DNA from: Diphasiastrum complanatum
Taxonomy: Eukaryota; Streptophyta; Lycopodiopsida; Lycopodiales; Lycopodiaceae
Direction: 5' to 3'
Length of the DNA stretch: 64,000 bases
Assembly (NCBI GenBank): GCA_029204225.1
Contig: MU831554.1
Location: forward strand, 124,815 to 188,814
Part shown: in pieces, positions 11,789 through 24,001 of the stretch
Position numbering within the stretch: the stretch's first letter is position 1
How the letters are laid out: each line of letters opens with the position of its first letter
Translations under genes and position numbers: made by a program
The notes under the pieces: model-generated
Told to the model about the DNA's origin: nothing
Databases searched by the model: none
What the model saw: the letters and a program-made list of their open reading frames with translations, nothing else

Positions 11789-12016
11789 CTATGCAAGTAT
11801 GTTAATTAAGCATCTGATATATTTTCTTGAACGTATCATAGCATCTGGATTGGGTTTGTTTCTCCCATAAGTGCTTTGATTGTCTTCATTTGTCCCATCC
11901 TGCACTTCATGCTCAGACATGGTATGAACTTCATTGAGCACATGACCACCAAAAGCCATTAATGGCTTTCTATTGCGATATGCTCCTGGATGTAACCGCT
12001 CAGCAATATCCCTTAC
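11789..12016 (-). CDS. Unrecognised protein, last exon (candidate)
   Basis: On the minus strand, acceptor ATATTTTAG precedes a 228 bp frame of 75 codons plus TAG. It starts VRDIAERLHPGAYRNRKPLM and continues AFGGHVLNEVHTMSEHEVQD and NEDNQSTYGRNKPNPDAMIR. The composition is balanced and soluble-protein-like. It follows in phase 0 from the candidate exon at 12356-12439, with a 339 bp intron. I do not recognise the family. The upstream exon is duplicated in inverted orientation near 17610. It may be a captured gene fragment or the tail of an unknown gene. Confidence 0.4.
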   Translation of the reverse strand, partial: VRDIAERLHPGAYRNRKPLMAFGGHVLNEVHTMSEHEVQDGTNEDNQSTYGRNKPNPDAMIRSRKYIRCLINILA

Positions 12017-12097
12017 CTAAAATATGAATTATCAAGAAACAAGGTGATCAGAATTTCCAACATAACATTTTGGAAGCGTATCACAATAAATTGCGGT

Positions 12098-12619
12098 TGG
12101 TTGACATGTTTTCTTGTGAGGATGCTATACTTTTTTTGTAGCACGTAAATCTTTTGAGCCAATTTTTTTTTTTAAGAAATCGAGCATTGATAATGTAAAT
12201 CAATGGGAAACGTAACTGAGAAACATGTCCTCCACTATCAATGAGCTGGATGTTTGTATAGTAAGTAACGATAGAGCTGCTTAACGAAATCATATAACAA
12301 CCATTGACAACATGCATTGATAAAATTGAAGGTATAACGTCGTGAAGCATCATACCTGATATTCGATTGTAGTGAGAGTAGTAGTTTCAGTCATGTATTC
12401 AACAATCACACGATATATGTGGTAACACGAACAATGGATCTATTGATAAGAAAGGACAACACGTATCGTTAGCTTCTGCTCAGTGTATGCATGTATGAGC
12501 AACATAGTAGATACATGAAAATTTATGTTTTAAATGTAGTATAATTGCAATTCTGTTGCAGTAGTCGCTGATCCATTATTGGAGTATTGTGTGGTATAAC
12601 TAGTGTTGTCAATGTTGGA
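12098..12619 (-). repeat. Left arm of a 0.5 kb inverted repeat
   Basis: The reverse complement of this arm matches 17432-17938. The shared run goes from the inner border (GTTGACAACGCTAGTTATACC on the right arm; CATTGACAACACTAGTTATACC from the left arm) through the candidate exon to GCATCCTYACAAGAARACAYGTCAACC. Similarity is roughly 85 percent by eye, with small indels. About 4.8 kb separates the arms, and both a gypsy fragment and a copia element lie between them. Confidence 0.75.
12356..12439 (-). CDS. Unrecognised protein, internal exon (candidate)
   Basis: An 84 bp exon candidate, acceptor ATCAATAG and donor CAG/GTATGA, reading IHCSCYHIYRVIVEYMTETT then TLTTIEYQ, phase 0 on both sides. 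A close relative in the opposite orientation (17610-17705) has the same splice borders, also stays open, and carries a 12 bp in-frame addition. Conserved borders and an in-frame indel argue that this is, or recently was, coding. Confidence 0.4.
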
Positions 12620-12899
12620 ATTCGATGCTCAACCTCAAATCCATTTATTACTGAGCATCCTGAAAACTGTACAAAACCCAGAAAAAGAAGGCTCAAATTT
12701 TGAGCAGAAGATCGAAAAATTCAGGATCAAATTTTCTAGAAATTTTTGATACCGGATCGACTCAGAAAATCCATAATTTTTTGAGTTAGTGTATATTTTT
12801 GAGTCATTGATACATTGTAAATTCTGATACTGTCGGTTAGAATTCCAATCCGCGTTAACAGTCTGCCTACTTTGTACATTCAAAAGTGGTTGTAATAAA

Positions 12900-13954
12900 T
12901 GAGGTAGATAGCATTCAATGCTACTTAGATATTTAGCACCTACGCGAGGTGGTTTGCTATTTCGGAATGAGAACATTTGTGTACCAGCGGATGATGAAAT
13001 AAAGAAGAGAATTCTTTATATGTGTCATGACGTATCCTATGCAGGTCATCCAAGTATACACATGAATTTGGACTTGGTCAGAAGAGAGTTTTATTGGCCA
13101 AAACTCAAGCTGTTTGTGGAGTCTTAGGTGATGAAATGTAGACCTTGTTAGTTGGCCAAAGATAAACGCTTAAAGACTAGAGAGTTATTACATCCATTAG
13201 ATATCCCTCAGAAACAATGGGAGAGTATATTTATGGAATTTGTAGTTGGACCTCCCAAGACCCAACGTCATCATGATTCTATTTGGATTGTAGTAGATAG
13301 GTTAACTAAGTTAGCTATGTTCATATCCTAGTAAAGTCAACTGCAAAGGCTTCTGATTTAGCCCATATCTTTCTAGAAAGATTATTCACGCTTTATGGAT
13401 TGCCAAGTGATATTGTTAGTGACAGAGATCCTAAGTTTATAGGTCACCTTTGATCGGCTGTATTCCATAAGCTAAAAACTTCGCTTAGTTGTAGTTCTAC
13501 CGATCATCCTGAATCAGATGGATAGACAGAAAGAACTAATCAGATTATGGAGGATATGTTGAGGACATATGTGTCTCACAAGCAGTCTCAGTGGGAAGAT
13601 TACATTCTTTTAATTGAGTTTGCTTACAATAGTAGAAAGCATTCTGCTATAGGTTATAGTCCATTTATGCTAATGTACGGTTTTCAACCTAGGTCTCTGG
13701 TAAACATGGAGACAAAGTCTGTTAAGTTGCATATTTCTTGCATGATATGCAAGAAATTTTGCAAGTGGCACGTGATATTATCCATAGTGCTCAGGATAGA
13801 GCTAAGTACATGCCGATCTTAAGAGGTCTCCCAGTGATTTTAAATTTGATGACTGGGTATATATCTTAGAATTCCAAAAGATTCTAAGTCTATGCGTACG
13901 GGTAAGCATTATAATTTGTCTACCAGATATTGTGGACCGTTTTGGATTATAAGA
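12900..13954 (+). mobile_element. Decayed Ty3/gypsy integrase fragment, cut by a copia element
   Basis: Successive pieces in shifting frames show the gypsy integrase order. First is the zinc-binding region (CHDVSYAGHPSIHMNLDLVR, FYWPKL). Then comes the core around IFMEFVVGPPKTQ, with FTLYGLPSDIVSDRDPKF and STDHPESDG-stop-TERTNQIMED. Last is the FAYNSRKHSAIGYSPFMLMY block, which ends at RYCGPFWI. Several stops are present. The reading ends abruptly at 13954, where the copia LTR begins. It belongs to the same broad lineage as the better copy at 53419-54540. Confidence 0.75.
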
Positions 13955-14593
13955 TGTTGGAAATGGTGAACTCATGCAACCACTTTCTTGCATTCCCCAG
14001 TCCTGACATATCGAGACACATCGAAAATGACACATCGGGACCCAATTAAAGCTTCAACGAAGATGAAGAAGAGAAGACATTGTCAGGCAAAGTCGAACTA
14101 TGGGGACCTTAGCCAGTCGAATGTGATAGTTCAAAATGTCATGCTCAACTCAAAAAACTAACATTGCAGAGAGTTAGTTAACCAATGTTTTAGTCTAAAC
14201 CTCTCTTGTAATGATTAGTTAAACTATCTTGTAATCTCACCTGGTGAGACATAAGTATAGGCTAGAATTCAGAATAGAATATGCAGCATAGAATGCATGC
14301 AATGCGTGCAATAGCATAGAGATCTGTAGAGAAGCAGATATAACATTGTAAGAGGAGCATCAGGCTGCCAACGAGCGAGACACTGAACGACTCACTCTCA
14401 AACAAATCAAAATACAAAATACTTTTGTTCTTCCATCTCTGATTGTTGTGTTACATCTGATTGATTGATTGATTTCCACAATGCTTGTGATCGATAGCTG
14501 CATATCTAAGTCCTGCAAATTGAATGCATAGTGTAGCGCACTTCCGCCAAGAATAGGTGCACACAGTTGAGCACCAAACACATGAGCTAAGAA

Positions 14594-14685
<92 letters not shown>

Positions 14686-14710
14686 GTCAACCGTGGGCCA
14701 TTCCCGGACA
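13955..14710 (+). repeat. 5' LTR of the copia element
   Basis: Begins TGTTGGAAATGGTGAAC and ends CCCGGACA directly before the primer-binding site. It shares with the 3' LTR the phrases GCATCAGGC, CAACGAGCGAGACACTGA and the opening words. It contains a 90 bp CA microsatellite that the 3' LTR lacks. Confidence 0.75.
14595..14684. repeat. (CA)n microsatellite, about 90 bp
   Basis: A pure CA tract in the 3' part of the copia 5' LTR. The minus-strand open frame across it (Cys-Val repeats) is an artefact. Confidence 0.95.
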
Positions 14711-14741
14711 TGGTATCAGAGCAGATTCAATAGATAACACA

Positions 14742-15010
14742 ATATGTCTACTACGATTCAGACTAGGATTGCAATCAATCTTGATGGCGCAAACTATCGA
14801 GTTTGAAAGTTCAAGATCCAAACACTCTTGAAGGGTGAAGGGATATGGTCAGTGACCGATCTCACAGAAGAAAAGCCTCTAGAGAGAGACCCAAGGAGAG
14901 CTGAATGTATTAGAAAGGATGAGCACGCAATGGCGATCATTGTCTCATCCATAAATGAAGAAATTCTCATGTAGATTGAAGACGTGAAAGCAGCCATGAA
15001 GCATAGGAAA
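14742..15010 (+). pseudogene. copia gag, N-terminal remnant
   Basis: Starts at ATG 14742 (MSTTIQTRIAINLDGANYRV). After a premature stop it continues KFKIQTLLKGEGIWSVTD and EHAMAIIVSSINEEIL. This is the usual copia gag opening, with an LxGxNYxxW-like block and a G-LW block. A near-identical block occurs in the copia remnant at 60197 (minus strand). Confidence 0.6.
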
Positions 15011-15077
15011 AGCTACAACAAAAATATGAAGTAAGGACATCCGCTTCGGTGATGCATCTTCACAATTAGCTCAGAGC

Positions 15078-16130
15078 TTGCAATGGGACAACAACGAGCT
15101 GGATCAGCACGTTGAGAAGATCATAACAATCTTCTCTATAAAAAGAGTAGGAAAAGATTTTGTGATATTGACTATTTTTGTGGACGATTCCCTGATGATA
15201 GGGAATTCCTTGATGCTGATCAAAGACATAAAGAGTCAGATTTCTGAAAATTATGAAATCACAGATCTAGGAGAAGCAACGAAATGCCTCGGGCTGGAGA
15301 TTATAAGAGATCGAACAAAGGGCAAAATGCACTTGAGTCAGTCTGAATATGCCAAAAAGGTGCTCAAGTAGTATCACATGGTGGATTGCAAAGAAAAGGC
15401 CACACCAATGATAGCTGGTGCCAAGCTGACGAAGCAAGACTGCCCAAAAATGGAAGAGGAAGAACAGAAGATGGCAGGTATACCCTAGCAAAACCTAATC
15501 GGTAGTCTGATGTACCTTACAATTTGTACCAAACCCGATCTAGCTTTTTTTGTTTACACCTTAAGCCAATTCTCTTCCAATCTTGGCATGGCACATTGGC
15601 AAATGGCAAAGCGAATCTTACAGTATCTGAAGGGTACCCAGAATATGGGATTAACCTATAGAGCTGAAAACGAAAGAAAAGAATTCGAGCTGCACCACTA
15701 CAGTAATGCAAGCTGGGTGAGCTGCAAAGATGACAACAAGTCCATAACTGGTGGATGTACCATAGTGTGTGGAGCTGCAATCAATTGGATATGCAAAAAG
15801 CAAACCTTGGTAGCTCAGTCTTTTTGCGAAGCTGAATACGTCGCAGTTTCAAAGATAGCGAACGAGGTAATGTGGTTACAGATGATGGTGGAGGCAATCG
15901 GGATACCACAAGAAGGACCATGCACGATGATGATGGACTCTCAGAGTGCCATTTATTTGTCCCAGGATACTGTCTTCCATTCAAAGACAAAACACATACC
16001 TCTGAAGTACCATCTTGTTCAAGATTTAATCTTGAAGGGAGAGCTCTAGGTCCAGTACATAAAATCTGAAAACATGATTGCAGATCTATTCACAAAGTCG
16101 CTTGACAAGCCACTCTTCGCCTAGCAAAGA
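15078..16130 (+). pseudogene. copia reverse transcriptase (3' part) and RNase H
   Basis: The frame 15078-15371 carries TIFVDDSLMIG (the catalytic YVDD motif as FVDD), then KSQISENYEITDLGEATKCL and SQSEYAKKVL. A stop follows. The frame resumes at 15510 with GSLMYLTICTKPDLAFFVYT and runs to 16049. It includes RNase H blocks SNASWVSCKDDNKSITGG, SFCEAEYVAVS and DSQSAIYLSQDTVFHSKTKH. A TAG at 16047-16049 is followed by IADLFTKSL. Order and spacing match copia pol. At least three stops make it inactive. Confidence 0.85.
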
Positions 16131-16176
16131 AAGGCAATCGGATTAAACATGCAAAGCTGCAAGGTTCAAGAGGGAG

Positions 16177-16855
16177 TGTCAGAAATGGTGAACTCCTGCA
16201 ACTTTGCCGTGACGCGAAAGTCAACATGCCTTGACTCGAAGGTCGAACAATTTGCGAAGATCAAATAATTTGCAAAAGTCAACATGCCTCCAGGACGAAC
16301 AATGACGAACGATTCGCGAAAATCAAACATGCCTCTAGGACAGCAAAAACTGCAAAGCAACACAAAACGAAAAGAAACAAAAGGGAATCTTTCGCGCTGC
16401 CAGCTGGTAGCTCAACGAGCTTGGAGTCTTAAACTTCATGCCCGGCTGAAATGGGTAGCAACAACGGAGAGTAACTGATTAGTTTATTAGCGTTAACTAC
16501 TCTTGTATTCTCTGCTTAGCTATTTTGTAAACTCCACATTGTGGAGATAAAAACTATAATTCTGGATCATAATAGACACAGTGAGATATAGAGAGTAGAG
16601 CAAAAAAAGAAATAGACGAGAAACAAAAACAGTTGTGCATGAAAGTCTGCCAACGAGCAAAATACAGCGAAAGAGCAGAGCATCAGGCCGTCAACGAGCG
16701 AGACACTGACCATCTCGCTCTTAAAAATCAAACTGGTAATTTGATTGCTCTATTTTCGTGCATCTCCTTGTCTTCCGTTGTCTTGATTACTAGAATGGAA
16801 TCTGTTCTGTGATGTGTAGTCGCATGTCTAGGTTCCTGTGAGCTTCCGCACAAAA
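16177..16855 (+). repeat. 3' LTR of the copia element
   Basis: Begins TGTCAGAAATGGTGAAC right after a purine tract. It holds many GCGAA words and the phrases CATCAGGCCGTCAACGAGCG and GTCTAGGTTCCTG, also found in altered form in the 5' LTR. The right end is uncertain by about 20 bp. Confidence 0.65.
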
Positions 16856-17431
16856 GAAATTTCAAAGAAACAAAATTGTTCGCGACAACGAAACAAAACT
16901 GTTCGCGACAATGGCAAGCTATTTAAGCAAGAAGTTTCTCACAGACATCTCACATTCTCTTTCTCCTTGTCTCTTCATGACTGTTTTGTAGCATCTACCT
17001 ACGCATTTGGATTGTGATCTACCACCTCAATTAGTGAGTCTTGAATATGTTTACATCTTTTGCTTAATTCTAAAGGTTCCTTTACCATCATTGATGAGCT
17101 ATGGCTACTTAGCTATCAAGTTTTGCATGTAACAATCAAGCGCTGATTTGTGGAAATACATTTAGCATGTTTGCATGCTAGTATGCAACGATCCATCGCT
17201 GATGGAAAAAATGTTTGCATATTAAACATTCCATTGCTATGCATGACCACTATAGTGTGCATTTTCAACATTGCTATAATGCGCTCATACTACAAACGTT
17301 GCTTGCCTCAATCAACGCTGATTGATAGCACTAATGATTACATACTTAATCACATTCAGACCATATTGGTCGTCTACCTCTATCAGCAAAAACTAATAAT
17401 AATCATGTTGCGCTCATTTGCCCGCTACTAA

Positions 17432-17938
17432 CAGCGTTGACAACGCTAGTTATACCATACAATACTCCAATAACGGATCAGGAACTGCTGCGGCAGAATT
17501 GCAATTATATTGCATTTAAAACATAAATTTTCATGCATCTACTATGTTGCTCATACATGCATACACTGAGCAGAAGCTAACGATACATGTTGTCTTTTCT
17601 TATCTATAGATCCATTGTTCGTGTTGGACATTCGTTTACCACATATATCGTGTGATTGTTGAATACATGACTAAAACTACTACTCTCACTACAATGAAAT
17701 ATCAGGTATAATGCTTCATGACGTTATACCTTCAATTTTATCAATGCATGTTGTCAATAGTTGCTATATGATTTTGTTAAACAATTCTATTGTTATTTAC
17801 TATACAAACATCCAGCTCATTGATAGTGGAAGACACGTTTCTGAGTTACGTTTTCCATTGATTTTTACATTATCAATGCTCAATTTCTTCAAATGTTTTT
17901 TTTGGCAGTATGGCATCCTTACAAGAAGACACGTCAAC
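17432..17938 (+). repeat. Right arm of the 0.5 kb inverted repeat, with candidate exon
   Basis: The inverse of 12098-12619. It contains an exon-like block at 17610-17705 (acceptor TTATCTATAG, donor CAG/GTATAA). A second exon-like block at 17909-17958 (acceptor TTTTTGGCAG, donor AAG/GTAAAA) has a clearly altered counterpart in the left arm. The arm may belong to a duplicated unknown gene. Confidence 0.65.
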
Positions 17939-17959
17939 CGCTATTCACATGGAGGAAAG

Positions 17960-20372
17960 GTAAAACTAAAGATAGCAATTATCAAGCAGCAAACAGACAC
18001 CTTACATAATCGCAACTTTTGCACCTCTTATCGTATATTACTTAACCAATAACAATAATTTAACCTATCGCAAATCATTCAACTTTTGGTGAATACTAGT
18101 TTACATAACACTCAAGAAGCTATTCGATTTTCTCGTTAGTAGCTTTGGCTTGGATACTCTTTAATCACATGGATTTGCGAAAGGGTTAGCATGGCACGGA
18201 CCTGCCCTAACACCTACTTGTGACTATACTTGGTCAACTCTAATGATGTGACATTCAATTCTAATAACGTAAGGTCAGTTACAAGTATCAACCTAAGAAA
18301 AACTTCATGTAAAAATAGGAAGTGAGCTTGAATACTCCTGGAAAGCATGGACATGCTCAAGGGCTTGACAACAGTGCATGACTAATCACTTTCCACAATC
18401 ATAAGGATTAATATGGCATGGGGATGCCCTAATACCTATGCGGGTGTGTCGTCGCTCATCCTACTTGCTAAAGCAATTCTTATGAACGGTTAACTCCTTA
18501 TTATGCACACTTTATTATGCAATTCAACTAATCGATCTATTACCTATACATTGGTCAATATGGCATTTGCCCTGATATGATAAATCAATGGTATGACCCA
18601 TCGCTAAATATATGATTGGAATGGAAAGACTTGGACTATGACCCATCGCAAAAAATATGATTGGAATGAGAAGACTTGGACTATGACTAATTTCATGGAT
18701 AATCATGTTAAGTAGTAAAGCTTGTTTTGGACATGGATAACAACTGACATTCAACTTTGACTCCTCACATACTAACTCGCATTGTTTTGTGTTGTGGAAT
18801 GGTGGCAAGTACCAACTAGATGTCTTGAAATAAGTTTTGCTTTACGATTCTTTTAATACTGTATCTTACTTTTCAGCTTTATATTACCTTGTTGGCTTAT
18901 GAATAAAGAGTTCAAAAGGCTTGGTCTTGCTTAAGCAAGAGGAACTATGTGTATGCTTAAAACTCTCACTCACTCACTCTCTCCCTCCCTCCCTCCCTCC
19001 CTCTCACGCACGCACGCACGCACGCGCACACACACACACATACACACACATTGCACATTACAGTCTGCCCCTCTTTTCTATGATTTTTTCACAAGTTAGT
19101 ATTCGATAGCACCAATGTTCAATGCCAATGGTTGCTTGCTCTTATGCAATTGACATTAGCCACGTTAATAGCAACTTGCTTGATGTGGAGATAGAAAGGC
19201 ATAGAAAGCTTTGAGCGTAGCTCAAGATTGTGATCATGTATTGGGTTGAGAAGAGACAACACTTTATGTACATGGTAGCAAACAAGGCAATGTCTTCATG
19301 TAGAGAGCATTGTGGTGTTGATTTTAAAAAAGCTTGCAAGTGATTTGAAGGTTTGTGAAACTTGGTCTAGAAATTGAACTCACCAACATAGAAAGATATG
19401 CTACTTACCAATTGCATAGGTTTGCATAACATCAACATTTGGAATTGTATTAGTTGAGTAGGAACTTGTGACGAGCAGTAGACAAGGATTAAATAGGTTT
19501 TGTAGTGAACTTCAAAATGTCTTCTCAATGCACAATCACCTATTTATTCTTTAGGGTCAATGAAGAAACAAGATAAAAGGCATGTTACCAAAGACAACAA
19601 GGCATCTGTGCGAGACATTGCAAGCAAGACCAAGGCTGCGACAATACTGCCTAAAGTGACATAAAAACAACCGGTGGAGGGACTGTAGAAGCATCTTTCA
19701 TGTGTTGTTTGTTCAAGCACATTGAAAGAGCATATGTCAATGGAAGTAAATGTGTGTGTCAACTGAGGCTTGGCAAGGTACAGTAAAAGCTCTTTGTAGC
19801 TTATCATTCACATTTCATTTCAATTTGCTCCTCTGAATTTGAATTTCTTTTATCACACAATCAAAATATGTACATGGAAAAATATATTAGTTTGGTAGGA
19901 ACCCAAATTTATATTTATTGACTGATTTGTCTGCTCAGAGTAAGACATGAAACAGCTAGCAGATATCATTAATCACAGAACATCCTTGGGCTTGACTCTT
20001 GTTCTCTCAACCAATAGAATAGATTATGACAAGCTTAAATATGATAAAACATTTTTTATCAGATCATATGCTACACTTGGAAAAATGCCCCAATAAGGTT
20101 AATCTCATCTACCCTAAGAGCCCCTGATGGACATGTCACTACTACCTTTGACCACTGACAAACAAATTTGCAATCTTTTGATGATTGAATGCACTAGAAT
20201 TTGACACTGGAAGGCTGACCAGCTAGACACTTTAGTACATATCAAGGCAATATGCAAGATTCTTTGAAAGATCTGTAAGGATCTCTCAATATTCCAAAAA
20301 ATATCATACAAAACTTTTTAATATAAATTGCAGATGGATTTCTATACGGCAAGCATTTTAATAAACAGTATC
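17960..20372. other. Region 3' of the O-fucosyltransferase gene, nothing coding seen
   Basis: It contains a duplicated word of about 45 bp (CCATCGCTAAATATATGATT and following, near 18598 and 18646) and a compound simple repeat at 18960-19052. The stretch next to 20372 should hold the 3' UTR of the fucosyltransferase gene. I could not place its poly(A) site with confidence. Confidence 0.4.
18960..19052. repeat. Compound microsatellite (CTCA, CCCT, CGCA, CA)
   Basis: Four different short repeats follow one another directly: ACTC units, then CCCT, then ACGC, then CA with a TACA interruption. The open frame across it is an artefact. Confidence 0.85.
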
Positions 20373-20684
20373 TTAATGGATGTCGTTGCACATACATTCA
20401 TGACACCTGGGGTGTCGATATATGCTTCTTGCTACAGGTCTCACATCCACTTGGTTACTCTCTTGAATAGTCTTTCTAACTCTTTGCTCAAAATCCTGCC
20501 ACTCTATTCTAAAGCTATTTGAGAAGATGCTTGCCAACCGCCTCTTGTTTGGACGGATTGTTGGGAGATGTCCACCACCAAAGTACATACGATGCCCACC
20601 AACTAATGATGACAACTGACTGCCAGAATCAGTCATGGCAAATATATCTGCTTCCTTGCATACTATGAAGTCCAATGCCGCAAG
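20373..20684 (-). CDS. O-fucosyltransferase, exon 10 (C-terminus and stop)
   Basis: Acceptor GTCATTGCAG; 104 codons including TAA. It encodes [30 protein letters not shown] and [10 protein letters not shown], the conserved C-terminal block of the family, and ends with a Cys-rich [10 protein letters not shown]. Confidence 0.9.
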   Translation of the reverse strand, partial: LAALDFIVCKEADIFAMTDSGSQLSSLVGGHRMYFGGGHLPTIRPNKRRLASIFSNSFRIEWQDFEQRVRKTIQESNQVDVRPVARSIYRHPRCHECMCNDIH

Positions 20685-23600
20685 CTGCAATGACAACCAC
20701 TACATTGAGATGACTCAAACAAACTCTCTTCTGCTAAGATCCCAATAAGTTGACAGTCCATGTAGCAAGAGCTGCCATATTTGGAAACTGAGCTTATAGA
20801 TTTTTTTATCTTGTTTTTTGCAGATGCCAGTAATCAGTATATTGCTGAAGTACATTTCACTGTATGTTGATTAAAAAAGACTCAAAAGAGTGTTCTAATA
20901 TTAAGTTTCTTGAAATTGCTTTCGATCCAAGCTTCTCTAGAAAAGACTCGAGCATTCCAACATTACGTTTCTTGAAATTGCTTCTGATCCAAGCTTCTCT
21001 ATATCGATCTCATGTTTCACAACTGATTATCTCTAATTGCTTTATAAAAACAGAGATCTTTGAGAGACATTGCTGTGCTTAAGCCACCTAAGGCCTTGGT
21101 GAGACAAGATTATATAGAAACGTTATGGATGTCACTGCTTGAACTAGTAAGAAACAAACAGTAATCAATAATGATGAGTAAGAACAACCTCACCTACAAA
21201 AACGAGTTATTAGTAAGTAAACCAAGCAGGATGTATAACTCTGGGTTAGTGAAATCTCAAAACTCCTTGGAAAACTAAATGATAACTGAGAAGCTGATTA
21301 CGATCAGCCCTGATGAATACCAGAAAATATTTGCCAACAAAAGGGCATGTATGACAATGGAAAAAAAATCTACAGTTACTGACAGCAGAGCACACTGAAA
21401 CACCATGTTGAATTAGAAAGATCACTACGTTAGAATCAAATCACACAGGAACCCCCTTTCACTAGCTACAGCATGTAATTTTTGTGGAGAACGAGCTTAG
21501 AACCGCAAGATGCAACCAACTAGGATAAGTCCATTCTTTGCCTAGCTTTAAGAAAATAATACTGGAACAGGTGAGCTTCTTGAAACAAAAACCTTAATGC
21601 AACAACTTTTGTATGAACGTAAGGGTTCCATGCTTATGCACCTGAGAGGAATGATTTGCAAAGACAGCCATTTCTTCCGACAAGAGCAGGTCTTCCTTTG
21701 TAATTACATTGGGAAACAAATTGATGAGAGCAACCATCCTAGCTTGACCACCATAGATATGAGCCCCAGCCAAAAATATTCTTGTTCCTCGTTTGAGCCC
21801 AAGAGCTGAAAGCATCAAGACTGTCTCTTCTGGTGTTAAGGGACACCTCCCTAGTTCTCTCAATGTGGCTGCCGGCTGCAGTCTGCAGATCAAAACGACC
21901 CAGATCCCATTAATTCAACAAAATAAAGTTGTCAGAATAACAAACCTTGAGCTAGGCTAAACAGTTTGAATAAATCCCATGAGGAAAAGAGCACTTACTC
22001 TAATAATGATAAGTTGTGCAAAGAATGAAACTAGTGACCCCTTTCATTTCCTATTGATGGAAAATATAGTGATCTTCTAATATGAAACTCCATACCAAAA
22101 AAAAAAAGCACCGACTACCAATTTGGGAAGAGAAGCAATAGAATCTATCACGTTAAAAATAGAGGTTGCTAGAAGCCAGATAACATTAGTGAAGTGCATG
22201 AAAACATAAGAAAAACTGACAAAAGGATAACATTAAGAGCTTCAAGCAAAGTTTCTGACAGATTTATCCTCGATCTGCAATCTGCAAAATTTTCCTACGC
22301 CTTCCATAAAAAGTAGATCACTGCACTCTATACTACAAGCCTCGATAAACAATCCAAAAGAGAGCTTTGCTCTAGTCTAAGCACTGCTCCTTAGCATCTT
22401 AACAGTTCTTGCATGTCCTTCAAGAAAACAGTTGCAGCTTTCACCTCAAAATACATCCCCACTCACCAAGAAACGAGATTGGATTCCCTAAATAGCATAA
22501 ATGGACAATAAAAATTCCAAAAATGCTAACCATCATATCCTCCAAGATATGAGTCAATCGCTCGTTTTTCCTATTTGATCACAAATGATCCACTATGTTC
22601 AGACTCAATACTTCTTCCAGACTTTCAAAGGAAGGTTACCAACATTGTACAGTGAGCAATTCATACCATCTAAAACTTCAGAAAGATATGTTCTAGCTTA
22701 GGCATTTACGTAGCGTTTTGATTACCTGCTAAACTTGCTTAATCAATTCGCATCTACCCAAGTGATATCACAGCCTCTTGCTGGATTTTTGACTCTATAC
22801 ATAGTATAAAGTGTATCCCACGCACTTTTAGATGTCTTACAAGACCTAATATGAGGTAAGATAGATCTTTTCACAGCAAGAGCAACCATAGAATGTGCTT
22901 GTGCATCCCTTCTATCCCACTTCTTTTGTTCTTCCGAAGATGGAGAAGATGATGTTGATGATAATGACCCACGCGGTGTAGGAGGTGCCAAAGACGGAGG
23001 CCTTTCCTCATCACCATTCCCACAGCCCTTTCGCTATGAGAAGATTCTTCATCATCTAACTCCACAAGGAGTAGTTTGTGCCATCCAACCGATCTTCACT
23101 AAACAAAGAACCGATAGCTTCCGATTCTTTAGCCATTACCTTCAACAGAATTTCAGCTTGTAGTAGATAGGAAAGAGAAGCCTTTCCACAACCAAATCTA
23201 CTCAAAAAATTTGCAACAAACAAAGAGCTAAAAGTAGGAGCACAAGATGTCTTTCAATCTGCAACCAAAGTGCCCAAAAGATAATGGAGAGATGGTTGTT
23301 TTCTGCACAAAAAAAACCAGCTTCTTGAAAATTAGGTTAGCTTCGATTGAAGCCTACACCGATATCTAATTAGGAAGCCAAATAGTGTAATCAACACACA
23401 CTTCAATAGGGCTGTTGAAAGCGCCCTACTACTTGCTGAGAATCTGCAAATTTCCATCCACAAGTTGACCTAACCCTGAATAGGGTTTGCTGAATTTTGG
23501 GCGCCCTCCTACACAAATGCAAACCTAAAAACAAAAACAGCAAGATAAGGAGACACCACAACCAAAAATCAGTAGCGGATTTTTGGGCGCCCTCCTCCAA

Positions 23601-23937
23601 ACAAAACTTGCTGAAAACTGGTTGCATAAAAATCAGATTTGAGATTCTGATTTTGGGTGCCACAAATTGCTCCTCCAATATCTCTGATGGGCGCCCTCCT
23701 TCAACTTGAAAAGAGAGACAAAAGCTGATCCAAACTCCACTCGGAAAGATCAGCAGGATGCTGAAATTTCACAACAAAAAGCAGAGAAGCTCCTCTTTTG
23801 GTAGGGCACCAGCATACTAGCTTGCTGCAGATCCGGTAGCTCTGATACCATGTAGGAAAGCAAGAGTCAAGTCACCAAGATCTAGTTATCAATCAATCTC
23901 CACAAAAAACAAGAGAGAAGAGGCTGGGCGCCCAACT

Positions 23938-24001
<64 letters not shown>

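Larger units (their letters stand above)
13955..16855 (+). mobile_element. Ty1/copia retrotransposon with large internal deletion
   Basis: Order: 5' LTR 13955-14710, primer-binding site 14711-14722, gag start, RT and RNase H remnants, polypurine tract AAGAGGGAG, 3' LTR from 16177. The interior is only about 1.47 kb, against 4 kb or more in an intact copia element. Protease, integrase and most of RT are missing. The two LTRs have diverged clearly, so the insertion is old. The right border is approximate (near CTTCCGCACA at about 16850), and no target duplication could be confirmed. Confidence 0.75.

Noticed and set aside
12081-12353. MMLHDVIPSILS ORF and its partner at 17711
   Set aside because: Shared between the inverted arms, but it lies in the apparent intron after a conserved donor and the partner diverges by frameshifts; conservation is explained by the repeat.
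14451-14711. ORF with a Cys-Val repeat
   Set aside because: It is the translated (CA)n tract inside an LTR.
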